Shown one piece after another: positions 13,001 through 25,453 of a stretch of 64,000 nt of DNA. Origin of the DNA: Nautilus pompilius (taxonomy: Eukaryota; Mollusca; Cephalopoda; Nautilida; Nautilidae); the NCBI GenBank assembly GCA_018389105.1, contig JACATO010001680.1:1-64000 (forward strand). Reading direction: 5' to 3'. The notes beneath the pieces were generated by a model that saw only the letters and a program-made list of their open reading frames with translations, ran no database searches and was not told the origin of the DNA. The translations under genes were made by a program, and so were the position numbers. Every line of letters begins with the position of its first letter. The stretch's first letter is position 1.

Positions 13001-16000
13001 AGTAGTCTTAATGGCTTCAGAATAATGAAAGAAAAGTTAGTTTCGTACCGTTTCAATTTTCTATGTACACTACTAAGATGTTATTGAGGGTCATTTGAAT
13101 ACCCTCTAAGAATTTGTCAGACGGGGGTTTTAAAGGTTACAAAATAACAAATAACTTCGTGCAACAAAATCTTTTTTCAGATGGCGTCTTCCCACCAGGA
13201 AGTAGGTATTCGAACTGTTCCAGGGCGGCGCGCGCGCACCTAGCAAGGGAGACAATCATTTCTGGAGCCGGTCCCAGCGTTTGACTGGATTCGGGTGGAA
13301 AGATAGTGCTGGCTAATTTACCTACAGCGCTCTGTACTTTTTTGTTGGCGGTTGCCATTAACTAACCGTGATCAAGATATCATCTCGATAAGGAACATTT
13401 ACCACTGCTGCATTCCCGATGATAGATGCGTTGTGAACGTCTCAATAAATATTCAGGAGAAAGAAATAAGAATCCTGACGGCGCTGATTTCAGCAGTCGA
13501 TGGAACCTGAGTAAATAACTGGCGATTTAAAAATCAATTAATACACTGTAAGAAAATATCCATATCTTCGCGTCAGGATTCCTACAATGGTATAAAACCT
13601 CGAGTGAGACAACTACAAAAGGGAAGAAAAGAAGCCAAAACTAGAATTAAAACAAAATATGAAGGCTGACTGGTAAATGGTGAGGTAAACTTTATAAAGA
13701 AAAGTGAGCAGAGTCCGATAAAAGATAGAAATTTCTAGAAAATGTCGAGTGATGATTAAAACAGCCGACGGCGTTTTGACTGCTGAGAGACAGACTCCGG
13801 TGTTAGGCGACAGGCAGATATTCTTACAAATTACAGTGGTAGCCAAAATTGCTGCATCACCCTATGATTTTGAACAAATTTTGAGCATTCATTCTGCGTC
13901 CTGCAAATGTAGAAATGCAGTTATTAATTAACCCGTTTTATTATTCATGCGACCCACGCAGTCTGCGTCCTTAATGCTTTAATATTTCGTCGTGATGATG
14001 CGACCATAGTGAGAGACCAGGCAGCTGTAATATGCACACCTTTAAATATTATTTTGGGTGACGCAATAATGTTGGTCGCCAGTGTAGATTAGAAGGATAA
14101 TCAGCAGCACGCAGATAAATCTTTAGTAACTTCATCTATGCAGAAAGTACAGTTCTGAGTTTAAGAAAGAAAATGGCATTTTGTTTTCTGTTAGATTTTA
14201 GTATGATTTTCCATAACGTTTTCGTAAAATTTACTTTAGAAAGTGTAAAGTAAGAGAACCAGACGTTTATTGCCATGATTGGTTAAAATTTCTTTACAGA
14301 AGAGACTTTTTAATTGTCTAACTAACGGTGTACTCCACGGTTAAAAATAAACAATGGAAAAATAGAGAATTTAATACATAAGCGAAGCAAAAGTCTCCCA
14401 ACTCACCATCATATGATGCGTACGTTTGATGACTTACATCTGAAAGAATATTTGCATGATGGTTCTAGAAACCTGGAAGTGTTGGCTTTGTTAGGTTGGT
14501 AAATAGAAACCTAAAATGTGAAGGTAAAGATGACAGAAATTCTAAAAACTTCGGGGGTAAAATTTGTTTTATAAAACATAAAAGAAAATGCTGTTACTTC
14601 AGGTATAACGTTCTGTGAGTATCACCTTGTGGTCGTGGAGTCAGAGTTTGAAGCTTCATTTTTTTTTTAAAATAGAAATCTTCCTGCGCTGCTTTTACAG
14701 CCCCTTAGATCTTTGTTGTTCATAGTTTTTTTTACAAAATAAACAAAAAAAAATTACCCAGTTTGTCCACAAAAGCTTTTAAAGTCGTTAGTATTTCGAG
14801 TTATCAAAATTTGTAAATATTTATAATAAGTAAATAAATCATTTAAATCCTCAGAACACGGACCGGCGAAAGAGAGCGCCATGTTTAAATGGAAAGTACT
14901 TTTTCTGAGATAGCGATATCACATTTCTCAATTTCCCTTTATTAAGGAAAAGGTAACCCAGGCGCCGGATACGCGGTCGACAGGAAAAGGGGAATAATTA
15001 TTAATTTTTTTAGAAGAATTTTAAAAGCGAAAATAAACAAGAGCAACTTCGTACCCGCTTGTGTTCTATTTGTTTCATCCCTCGCTAATTTTAAAACATT
15101 AAAAATTAATAATAATTCGTAACACTTTTTTGCTTCTTCCCTCTTTCTTAATTTTGTACCGATTTCTCAGTCCTAGAGTATTTTCGCCCGACCAAATCCC
15201 ACCAGCCCTCTTCCTCTCAGCCTAGACTGAACATTGCCCTGCCAGCCAATCAGAAACTGGAACTCATCCCCCGTAAGTTAAACGGAAGCCGTTAATACAT
15301 TTTTAATATATAAACTTCTTTCTTGAACAACCTGCAGTTGGTGCTGTCGTGAATGAATCCTAGCCCCTGCCCGCCCTACTCAGGCAGACTTTAGCCTTCG
15401 GGTGAGGCGTGGAAAGCAGAAATTACGATGCGTGTCGCGCAGACTGTGAGTTAGGAAGAAAATACAGATGAGCCTGGAAGTGAAAGTAAATTGAAAAACG
15501 AATACACAAGTCGTCGCCCCTGTTATAACGCTCTCGTTTCTTTTTTACCCCTATCGCCTGTGATGATACCGCTCCCTATAATAGTTAACCTTCCAAGGCG
15601 GATGTGTTGTTCCCTTATAAGTCCTGGACATACCAAGGTGTTTTCGGCCTCGATTCGTCTCATTCACATCGCCTACTGTCGTCCGCACCTGGATTTATAA
15701 AGCGATTTAGACAAAAATAAATTAGAAAATAAACTCTACTGTACAGAGAGAGGGAAGCCATCTACATCTCTATTGGGTTGTTCGCTTTAATTAGTCCCGG
15801 CCTTGGAATTGCTAGTAGTTAGAACTAAACGAGTTTGCCCGTGTTCGCTATTAGAGGGTCGCTGGAGAGTTGTATAAGTCGGATGGTTTCTCGTCTCCTT
15901 GTAATAGCTAAGTTTGACCGGTACTTTTAAACCAAAATTATTGCATCCTCAAAATACGTATGACCGTTTGTGAAAGATTGATTGTACCGTATTTATGTGA

Positions 16001-16448
16001 TGTTTAATCATTTGCCCCCCCCACACCACCACACCCCTGTTTTACTGGTATTTTTTTGTTTGTTGAAATAACAGTAAAAGGAGTACTTTATATCAAGATG
16101 TACTGTTTCATCACTCAATAGTCACATCCCCACCAGATATTAATGCGTTAGGGATGTTAGTACAATTGTTCTTTAATGGTCAGAACAATACCTAATTGAC
16201 TTAGCATGAACCTCGTAGCAACACCTCATTAACTACTTAATATTATGTTCTAAAACATAAAGTGAGGCAATAACTCTGGCCTCCACTCTACCCTCATCCT
16301 TTCTTTCCTTTCCTAAGTAACACCGAGAGGTTTTTAGATGGGTGGAAGATTTCTCTCATGGATAATTCAATTACACATTTTAAACACGTACGTGTATTAT
16401 TTGGATGTAATTATTAGTTGCTTCACAATAATAATATAAAACGAAACT
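10100..16448. other. Unannotated intergenic stretch, AT-rich between 13.4 and 15.2 kb
   Basis: No gene, transposase or tRNA gene is recognised. A short (AC)n run lies at 11,629-11,646, and poly-A/poly-T runs occur at 14.6-15.1 kb. The 119-codon minus-strand open frame near 12.0-12.4 kb has no family resemblance. Confidence 0.5.
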
Positions 16449-16482
16449 TTCGAGAGAGAGAGAGCGAGCGAGATAGAGAGGC

Positions 16483-16514
<32 letters not shown>

Positions 16515-16716
16515 GAGAGAGGGAGAGAGAGAGGAGAGAGAGAGAGAGAGACGAGAGAGAGAGAGAGGAGAGAGAAGAGAGCGAGAATGCACAGCGAGTA
16601 AGAGAGCGAGGATGCACAGAGAGGATGAGAGAGATGAGGATGAGAGAAGAGAGAGAGAGGAGGAGAGAGGGATGAGGAGAGAGCTGAGAAGAGCGAGAGA
16701 GAGGATAGGAGATTAA
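16449..16716. repeat. (GA)n compound microsatellite
   Basis: This is a purine-rich GA repeat with GAGC, GATGAG and GAGGATGCACAGAGAG-type interruptions. It is the reverse-strand counterpart of the (CT)n tracts elsewhere. Confidence 0.95.
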
Positions 16717-16859
16717 CGAGACATCATCGCAATTTAACGATTTACTTTCCCTAAAGCGAACTTTTTATGACCACAGTCGCGATGGAGATGAGCGTCTGAC
16801 GAAGCTAGAAGTATGTTTTGGTACTGATGAAATAGCATCTTTTTGAATCTAACTTTACC

Positions 16860-17066
16860 ACCCTAAAATATTAACCCTAGCCAAACCTAGGCCTGACCCT
16901 GACCGTACACATTCGCCTAAACATGGCTAACCATAGCTCACCCTAATCATACCATAATTTAACATTAGCCTAAACCTAATGCAACCTTTAAAAGTAATCT
17001 TACTTAACTCTAACCGAAACCTAACCCTTACTCTAACCCTAATCATAACTATTTAACCCTAACTTC
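16860..17066. repeat. Degenerate interstitial telomere-like (CCCTAA)n
   Basis: About 200 bp are dominated by variants of CCCTAA on the + strand (AACCCTAG, CACCCTAATC, AACCTAACCCTTA, CTCTAACCCTAATC). It looks like an old interstitial telomeric tract or a telomere-derived satellite. The metazoan telomere repeat is TTAGGG; the tract is far from perfect, so it is ancient or only telomere-like. Confidence 0.7.
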
Positions 17067-18990
17067 TCTTGAAGCTGGCAGGTGGAATATAACAAGAGAC
17101 TCATTTTAATCCAAGAGATGTTTATTTTAGCCGTTTGACCAGATCTAAGGCCACAGCCCTCTGGTCAGATCAGACCAGGGTCATCCGGTTATTTCCGGCA
17201 GCTCTCTGGAATTGAGAGCGAGTCACTGTCGCAGCACCCGTCGTCGGTAAATAACAGCCTTTGGCTTGGTGCTTCTTTGATGTGGCCCCTAGGTGAAGCC
17301 AGTGGTGTCTGTTAATGTTGTCGGTCGAACTCCCTTGAATACTCCAACCACTCACTGGCTGTCATTCTTACAGCAGCTGTACACATCTTATTTCTATTAC
17401 ACTAAGGGGGCGTTAAATTAACACGAGAACCATTTTTTTAAATGCTCAAGTAATAAAAACACAAAAAAACTGACGTATTTCTTAAGGAACACTACTCGGT
17501 TGCAACAAATTGACACTCTCACACTTTCTTTTGTATAGCACAAATTTTAATATCAGAAAAAATAAGGCTTGTTCATAGATGTCGCCACTTGTAAACTGCT
17601 GGATTTGAATTCACAAGTTTTATTATGACGTCCCGCTTTTCGGGTAGAACATCACGTTGTGTTGTGCGCGACCCGGACAGAGAGGTTCGAATACTCTCTG
17701 GATGCCAGTAACACCGCTAGGACTTCCGACTAACTGGTATTTACAAGTGGAACCTAGCGGCCCAAGATGAACTGCTCGGCAAGGTCAGAGGGTGCACTAC
17801 TAGTCACTGCCCGAGAAAGAGACGGTAATTCGCTAACACGGCAGACTGAGCAGGAAAGAAAGGAGCAGATTAGCGTGTTTCGTAAACACGGCATCGTCGC
17901 GCTGGCGGACGCAGCTTGGGAACGCCGAGTAACGCGAAATGCATCTTTACAATCAAGTTCAATGCTGGTTCGCCTGTTAAAGGACAAAGCAACAATGGAA
18001 AAACCTGAGTTAATTATTCCAACAGGATATATAATTTGGGGGGGTGATGCAATGTGTACTAAGAATGTACTCCGACGCTATCAGCTAGTTCTTACTACTT
18101 AGGAAGAAACGAGAGACAATAATAATAGTTGCATAATATTTACAGATTTTAAAAATTAAATGGCGTTAATTAAAGATCTAAGAAAACCTGGCTGCGGTTT
18201 TATGCGATGTTTGGTATCTTTAAACGCACCACGTGGTTTTTACTATTACACGCACTACAATATTCCGGTATATATAATAGCTGGCTCCTCTCACCTGCCA
18301 GGGTTTGAGTCATTTAGCCTGGGCTTCTAAATGCTGGTGATGACGTCAGATTTTTAAGGACACCACGAGTAAATCTATATCGACCATATGTAGACGACCT
18401 GGGGACCTGTCGGACTGTTGACACTTCAGTACAAAGAAGCGATGGGATAATTTTGTGACGTAATGTAGTAGATTATCGACGGGGGTTCAAAAGGTCGTTT
18501 TCTTTTTTGGTCACGTGTCTCTCCCCGAACGGAGAAAGCATCATCTTGCCGCCATGATCGTGAAGTAAATGAGAAACGGAAAGACGTGTAAAGAATAAAC
18601 CTGACTCATCTTCGCTGGACCGACGACTAATCGCTTTTCTATTACCTCCATTCTAAAATTCGACACAAGCAGTAGTCTCAGCTGCTCGTTCCAGTCCGAA
18701 TCCGCAGTTGCGATTTTGACGACGACGTTTGTTCATCAGTGTTCCTGATCCTAAATAATGATCACGTGCCATCCGCTAACTTTCCACGAGCTACTGCAGG
18801 TCATTCAAAGCGGACATCCAACCCACGCAGTTCGACGACAAAATTTTGTTCAGTATTATTTTCGTAATGTATCCGGTCGTTGCAAGTGGATGGTTGAAAC
18901 GGGACTTTTTGATATGCATTGCACGGCACGAGTAGACACCGATGTTTATGGTTTTCCAGTACCGAACAGGTTACTAAGTAAGTATTTCGA
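17067..18990. other. Unannotated intergenic stretch
   Basis: No gene is recognised. The 111-codon plus-strand frame at 17,767-18,102 shows no motif. A T-arm-like hairpin with GTTCGAAT near 17,690 lacks a matching A box. Confidence 0.45.
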
Positions 18991-18991
18991 G

Positions 18992-19490
18992 TCTCTCTCT
19001 CTCTCCCTCTGTACTGACGTTCATATCTCTCTGTAGTGACGTCATCTCTCTCTCTACTGACGTCACATCTCTTTGTACTGACGTCATAATCTCTGTAGTG
19101 ATGTCATCTCTCTCTACTGACGTCACATCTCTTTGTACTGACGTCATATCTCTCTCTGTAGTGATGTCATCATCTCTCTCTCTACCTCTCTCCTCCATCT
19201 CTCTCTTCATCTCTCTCTCTCCCTCTGTACTGACGTCATATCTCTCTGTAGTGATGTTATCTCTCTCTACTGACGTCACATCTCTTTGTACTGACGTCAT
19301 ATCTCTCTGTAGTGATGTCATCTCTCTCTCTACCTCTCTCCATCTCTCTCTTCATCTCTCTCTCTCCTCTCTCCCTTTGTACTGACGTCATATCTCTCTG
19401 TAGTGATGTCATCTCTCTACTGACGTCACATCTCTTTGTACTGACGTCATATCTCTCTGTAGTGATGTCATCTCGCTCTCTCTCTCTCTT
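18992..19490. repeat. (CT)n minisatellite packed with TGACGTCA palindromes
   Basis: About 500 bp alternate CTCTCTCT tracts with GTACTGACGTCATAT, CTACTGACGTCACAT and GTAGTGATGTCAT blocks. I count about eleven perfect TGACGTCA sites, the full consensus cAMP-response element, plus several one-mismatch versions. It is the same family as the array at 4.3 kb but inverted, and is followed by a poly-A run at 19,491. Confidence 0.9.
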
Positions 19491-21745
19491 AAAAAAAAAA
19501 ACACCTGTATCTTCTGTGCACTTTTACCAACAAGGTAGAGCGTGTGATGATTAAAGCCAGCGTTTTGATACAGGTGCGATTGTACTCTGTAGTATTTTTC
19601 TCTGCCTGTACCAAGTATGTGGGAAATTGCAGTCAAGTTTTTTGATGGCTTCTTTCATAAAGATAGACGACGGACGGCCATTCTCTTTTTCAAACATACC
19701 TGACCTCGGGTCCGATAACGATACTGCACGGTCCCATCATATGGCCACACATCTAAACGATACGACGTATGTTGCTTGATTTATATTTCCAGCAAGTTTT
19801 TTAAAAAAATGTTTTTTTTTTTTTTAATGTTTAGACAAAACAACAACAAACGTATCTCAGTAAGTAAAGAAAATACCGGACGAATTTATTCGCTCATTTA
19901 TATTCAATCATTTTTTTTCCTCCAGCTGATCAATCACGACTCAGTGAGCACCGATGGGACTTGCCTGTGCTCGTGTTTTGGTACGCATGACTGCTCGTTG
20001 GAGCTCGCGGCCGATGAAGTCTTCACGCGTTTACTTCTTGATTCCATTTTGACGCCGTAAGAAATCATTTGTTCTTTGAGCAAAAGATGAAAAAAATTGT
20101 AAACTGTTGAAATTCCTAAAAAGCGCAACGTTCAGAGACGTCTAGCGGCCGCGACAGACGTTACTAGACAACTCGCGGACCCTTTAAAAGACAGGGAGGA
20201 GGAGGAGGCAGAAAAATTTTAATTAGACCTGATTAGCGATGACAAAAAACATCTGGGAAACGTCACGGAGAAAGTGAAAGTGGTCGCACCATCTCTCACA
20301 AGAGGAAGATGCTACTTAACAGCGGCTCACGAAGAGTAACTCCGCACGTGGTCTAAATGCCACTTGGACTCCGACCGCCCCGTTATCTCTGTCCCCCCCC
20401 CCCGGAGCCGAGTTCTGGGTTTGTTTTATGATACTCCGTGACACGCATCATCACCTTTAAAAACAACAACAACAACAATAACATTCCGGTTTTTAAATGG
20501 ATTTATTTTTAGCGCTTGCTCTTCGGCGATCTTGGACATAGAAAGATAACCTTTCAGCCAGCGGACCTGTGCGGTTGCTTGTAAAGATCATACATGGAAT
20601 CGAAACGAAAAGATCCCAAATGTTAGCGTGTATTGTGAATGCGGTCGGCCTCGCTCGCTTTATTTAAAATCGCCCTTCTCTTTGCTTATTTCCAGTTCTC
20701 AAACATTTGTACAAATATCATCTGGACGTTTGTATATCGGACGGTAGTGCTAGAAACGTAAAGACACCGTTAACCACCAGACGGTCCTATCAGCAGCCCG
20801 CCACACTTCTGGTGTACCTGCTAATGACCGTTCATTAGATTAAGCATATTTAGGAAAAGCAAAATTAGCATTTGTAACGTTTTCAGATAGCGCAGAACAA
20901 TGATCGCTTGGTGTAAAGGTACGCTAGCTATCAGTAAATGAAGGCCCGTATTTACTGATTAAGAGAAGATGAATAAAGTCCATCTTTTCACGCAATGATG
21001 GATTTCACACAATATTTAATCAAAGGCGTTTTTTCACAGTGACAGGAGTCCCATTCGTAGGTTTACGTAAGCACATTGCGAGGACGAGCTAAGCTGATTT
21101 TTGTTTTACTAACCAGATCAGTTTGTATTAATCACTGTTTACAAAGGCTTACCATTCTTTTTGATCCGCTGCACAGCCTGGTCTCTAATATAGGCACCAA
21201 AAACGACCAGTAATTGTTCTATAATAAAACAAGAGGGAGAATTCAGAAGTCTCAGAGCTAGTACGATCTTTGGCGAGCCATCGCTATTAAAACTTCATCA
21301 GTTCTGGACTCTTTTACAGAACCACAGCTGTTTATTTTCCCTTTTAGAGTTTGCGGTTTGGGCGTGGAGCCCGCAACAAGCTAAGGATCTAGATATCTTG
21401 GAAAAGGTTCAAATATGATTTACTACGATACGTCGTAATCTCTGCTTACAAAGATAGCATACGGTTGACTAGTTTAACCTAAAATGTTTTTTGTACTGAC
21501 TTCATTGACCCTTTTAAACTATCTTGGCAGGGAGCCTAAAGGTACAAGCAGATAAGAGTGCATCCGATATCATCGAGTCGTCTCCTGAGTATGACAACTT
21601 AAAAAAAAAACTTTACATTAAAATCGTGTGGTATTTTAACGTAGTACTTTCAAATTATCTAGCGAATCTTCCCCAAACATACATATTTCAAATGATACAT
21701 CCGCCTTTTGGCAAAGGAAACTTTAACATGTATTTTTGCCCTCCT
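19491..21745. other. Unannotated intergenic stretch
   Basis: No gene is recognised. A poly-T run lies at 19,812-19,825, a C run at about 20,393-20,404 and a short (AAC)n near 20,465-20,480. Confidence 0.5.
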
Positions 21746-21748
21746 GAC

Positions 21749-21827
<79 letters not shown>

Positions 21828-21862
21828 GTGTGTGTGTGGGGTGTGTGTGGGTGTGTGTTTCA
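21746..21862. repeat. (CT)n-(GT)n compound microsatellite
   Basis: About 75 bp of pure CT repeat pass into GT-rich sequence (TGTGTGTGTGG, GTGTGTGTGGG). Confidence 0.95.
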
Positions 21863-24800
21863 GCCAGCAATGTGATTGTGATGTACCTGTCGCATAAAGT
21901 GCTATAAAATTTGGTGATTTAAAGATGTAGAACTTCTAGCAGATAACGGATAACTATTTACGTTAATTAATATTTTCTTACCGCGTGTTGTGACTGAAAT
22001 TTTGTTAAATAAAGTATTTTCACACGTGTCACATGTGGAAGTCTTTATTTGTGGAAAAATTAGATTTTATATTCTTTTACTGTTCATTGAACTTAATGGA
22101 AAAGTAACCTTTACTAAGGCACATTGCGAGCGCATTAGCGCGATTAGCCATAAGCTTTTGAGAATTCCCGATCGAGTATATGCTACATTAGTTATTGTGA
22201 TACCGGTTTGATGGTATCTTCCGTGCCTGGTTGGGTGAATTTTGATTCAAAACCACAAACACGTTTCTGTCTGTCGGGTCCCCTAGAGAAGGTAAAAGTC
22301 AACGTTAGACCGATAAAGTGGTAGATGATCGGCTTAGATGAGCAGAAATAACGTAAGAATTAAAGAACTTTCTTTCTTGTCGATGTGAGTCACGATCTAA
22401 GGAAATGTAATTAAAGGCCAAAAGTGATGCTAATGCGGAATAACTGTTTCATTCGTTCATTTAATGATATACAAAGGCAGTTTCATCGTTCGCCATCTGA
22501 CAGGAAGCTACGAGGTCTGCTCTGACTATAGGCGCGCAGTGAAGGTTCTCCAATGACCCTTCCGTCCGCCACTTCGAAATGTCTTTAAAGAATACTAACA
22601 TCGATCAAAAGGATGCTCGGCATCCGGAAGTAGTTACAATAAATTAGGCCGTTTGCACCGAGACCATCTGACGAGTTTGGATACGTATAAATGAATATAA
22701 ACCTACTCGGCCATATTTGCGTAGAACTACGGGATAATTTTTTTTTTTTCATTTCAGTCGCCTTGAGGAATCACCAGACGGCGCTGTAAACAGTGGCCAA
22801 CTATCCGAGTCTTGGTAAATGATAAGCCAGCGCGATATCGAGAGATAAGTGGGCGACACTGACAAGCGACGGAGGAGGGTTATCTATTTGTCGATCTAGC
22901 GGGCACGAGGTGGGCAAACCATCGCTGGACCCATCTGCGTGGAAGCTCTTGGCAAAGAATAGGAAAAAAAAAATTATTGAGAACAGTAGCTTAAGATTAC
23001 TGTATTAGTTTTAGCTTAAAAAATAACCCCAGTGATCTTTGACGAGTCGCATGTCGTCGGACAGGCAAAAAATCGACAACAGGTATTTACACTACACGCT
23101 GTTTGTGCTCTCAGTAGATATCGCCGTCAAATCAGCAGATTAAAATGTCTTTGTTAAATATATCTAAACTCGACTGTATGCTTTACATTATGCACTTGTC
23201 GCTGATAGCATGCCCCCCCTTTTTTAGTAGCATTTTTCTATCGATTCATCTCAGGAAAAAAAAAATACGCATTTATAATTTGCTATGTCTATCTCAGGTC
23301 AAACAAGGCGCGGACGTTGTGCTGATGTCAGATAAAGCGAAAGTAACTGCCAGTACAAAGTACGTTCAATATCAGGCTATAAATCACCAGAAGTTAATTA
23401 TAGTGCGATATATGGAGCTTCATGCATTTTGTGCGATGACCAGTTTTCTGAAGTTAAGACACACCACCTTAAAGAAGTATTCAGTACTATTCGTCATTGT
23501 TTCTTATATGACAAAATTAACAAAAGATCCAGCTCGTCGGAAAGATATATATACACGAGGTAATCAGGTGATGTTGCTTGACTAACCCATATTCTTTGTA
23601 ACGGATTCCAGTTGTACGAAACAATCAGCGCTTGTTGAAAAGTTTAAACTTCCATCTCGCTCAGAAGATTGAAACCTGATAAGCCAAGGTGACAACTGAA
23701 TTCGCGAGGACAAGAGGTGTCAGCGATAGAAATAATTTTTATGTACTTAATTAACTCCAGTGAGGAGATATCCAGTTCAGATGATTTGACCTTCTTTCAT
23801 TAGATACTGTCACGTTACATTTGTGACGTCACTGTCCGGTGACGTTGTTTCTGTCGAAGCACAATGCCTCTGAGTGCCACTCTTAAGCTTCGCGAGGCTT
23901 TACGGCTAAAGTGGAGAAGCCGTGGTCTAACGGTAGACTACTAAGGTCGATAGAGAGCAAGTTCCGATCCTCTTCTTTATTAGTTGGCCGCCTGACTTTA
24001 TTCCGAGTGATCCGTTTTCCTCTCAGATCTGAAAAATAAAAGAGTTTCGCATCTTGATCGCCGCCCGAGGGCCGGGCCGGGCCCCTCCCCAGCCATACCC
24101 GGATACCCTAACCTGCTTGGCGAGTGATGGTGGACACGGTCTAAATCGGCAAACTGAAGATGTGGAAAAATTTTCAAGCGGTTAAAAATATTTAAGTTGA
24201 AACTTCGCCCAACGTCGGTCACTTGCGTGGCTGAGCTCGACTATTCCGGCTAAAATGGACACCCCCCCCAAAAGAAAAGAGAGAGCGAGAAGGAACAGCG
24301 TGGAAAGGTTTTCAGACAATTCATCCACGCCAGTGACACGGTTCGGGTAGCAAACTGCCAGACTTTCTCCCGTGTCGGTCGCACCAGTCGCTCGAAGCCT
24401 CCTCCTAAGTCCACAATGAATTAGTTTTACTGTCTTCACCCAAGTGACAAGAAATGTCATTGCGCTTGGAATTAAAATCTAACAGGATCGTGCATTTTAA
24501 AAATTGTTTAATAACCGCTTATTTATCGGGCTGTGAAGGTTAGGTAGTGCAGTAGTCTGGGCCCTGACACGCTCGCAGGTTTGTGTCGGCTGACGTCGTT
24601 AGTAGATTAATAGTAAAAACGCGTCCGTGTGAAGTTCATTGTGCACCTTGAAAGTCGTGTCGCGCACTCACTCACCTGTATATTATTCACAAGTAGGAAA
24701 TTCGCTGTATTCAAAATTCGGACGCTCTCAAAATATATACGGGTAAATTTAGTTGACCCCTGATCCGATTTTCGTTTGTTTTGAGTGTTACCCTTGGTGC

Positions 24801-25206
24801 TTTAAAAATGTTATTTTGTTCTACGAAGTTGTGGGGACGTAAATCAATGGGGAAAGAAGGTAAATAATAAAAAATAAAAAAGAAGGCGATACGCACTGGA
24901 GGAAGGTCACAGTTGTATCGCCACGCGCGCGCAACGTAAATTAACGAAAGAAGAAGATAAAATATATTTACCAAGTAATCGGTGAGAGGAGGAGGAAGTT
25001 GACTTTCCGTCGCACAAGTTTTGTCAGTTTATGTTGGAGATTTTAATTAATTAATAATTATTATTTTTTTTTTTTAGAAATTAAACATTTTCAAGGTAGT
25101 TATCAAATGAAATACCTGCAATTGAGTGAATCAAAGATCAAAAAACGTACGTTTCAGGTTCAAATGTATCTTAAATCAGGTCGCTACGGCAGCTTTACGG
25201 AGGAAA
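21863..25206. other. Unannotated intergenic stretch, one degenerate tRNA-like trace
   Basis: No protein gene is supported; the 146-codon frame at 23,145-23,585 has no recognisable family motif. Near 23,921-23,972 there is a good A-box-like TGGTCTAACGG (23,923-23,933) and a weak B-box-like AGTTCCGATCC. Their spacing is too short and there is no acceptor pairing, so at most it is a decayed tRNA or SINE remnant. Confidence 0.45.
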
Positions 25207-25273
<67 letters not shown>

Positions 25274-25326
25274 TAATAATAATAATAACAACACACAACA
25301 ACAACAAACAACAACACAACAACAAC

Positions 25327-25419
<93 letters not shown>

Positions 25420-25443
25420 CTAATAATAATAATAATAATAATA
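25207..25443. repeat. (AAT)n microsatellite with an (AAC)n core
   Basis: About 235 bp of AAT repeat are interrupted by an ACAACAACAAC-rich middle section (25,286-25,328). The apparent poly-Asn and poly-Leu open frames across it are artefacts of the repeat. Confidence 0.97.
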
Positions 25444-25453
25444 TCTGGAGAAA

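Noticed and set aside
17670..17720. Possible tRNA T-arm (GAGAGGTTCGAATACTCTC)
   Set aside because: The hairpin loop is too long for a T arm and no A box lies at the right distance.
23145..23585. 146-codon plus-strand open frame
   Set aside because: No family resemblance; an alternative frame gives a weak Cys/His pattern, but spacing and surrounding residues do not fit a zinc finger.
23921..23972. Possible tRNA gene (TGGTCTAACGG and GTTCCGATCC)
   Set aside because: The A-to-B box distance is too short, the B box has an insertion and there is no acceptor stem, so at most it is a remnant.
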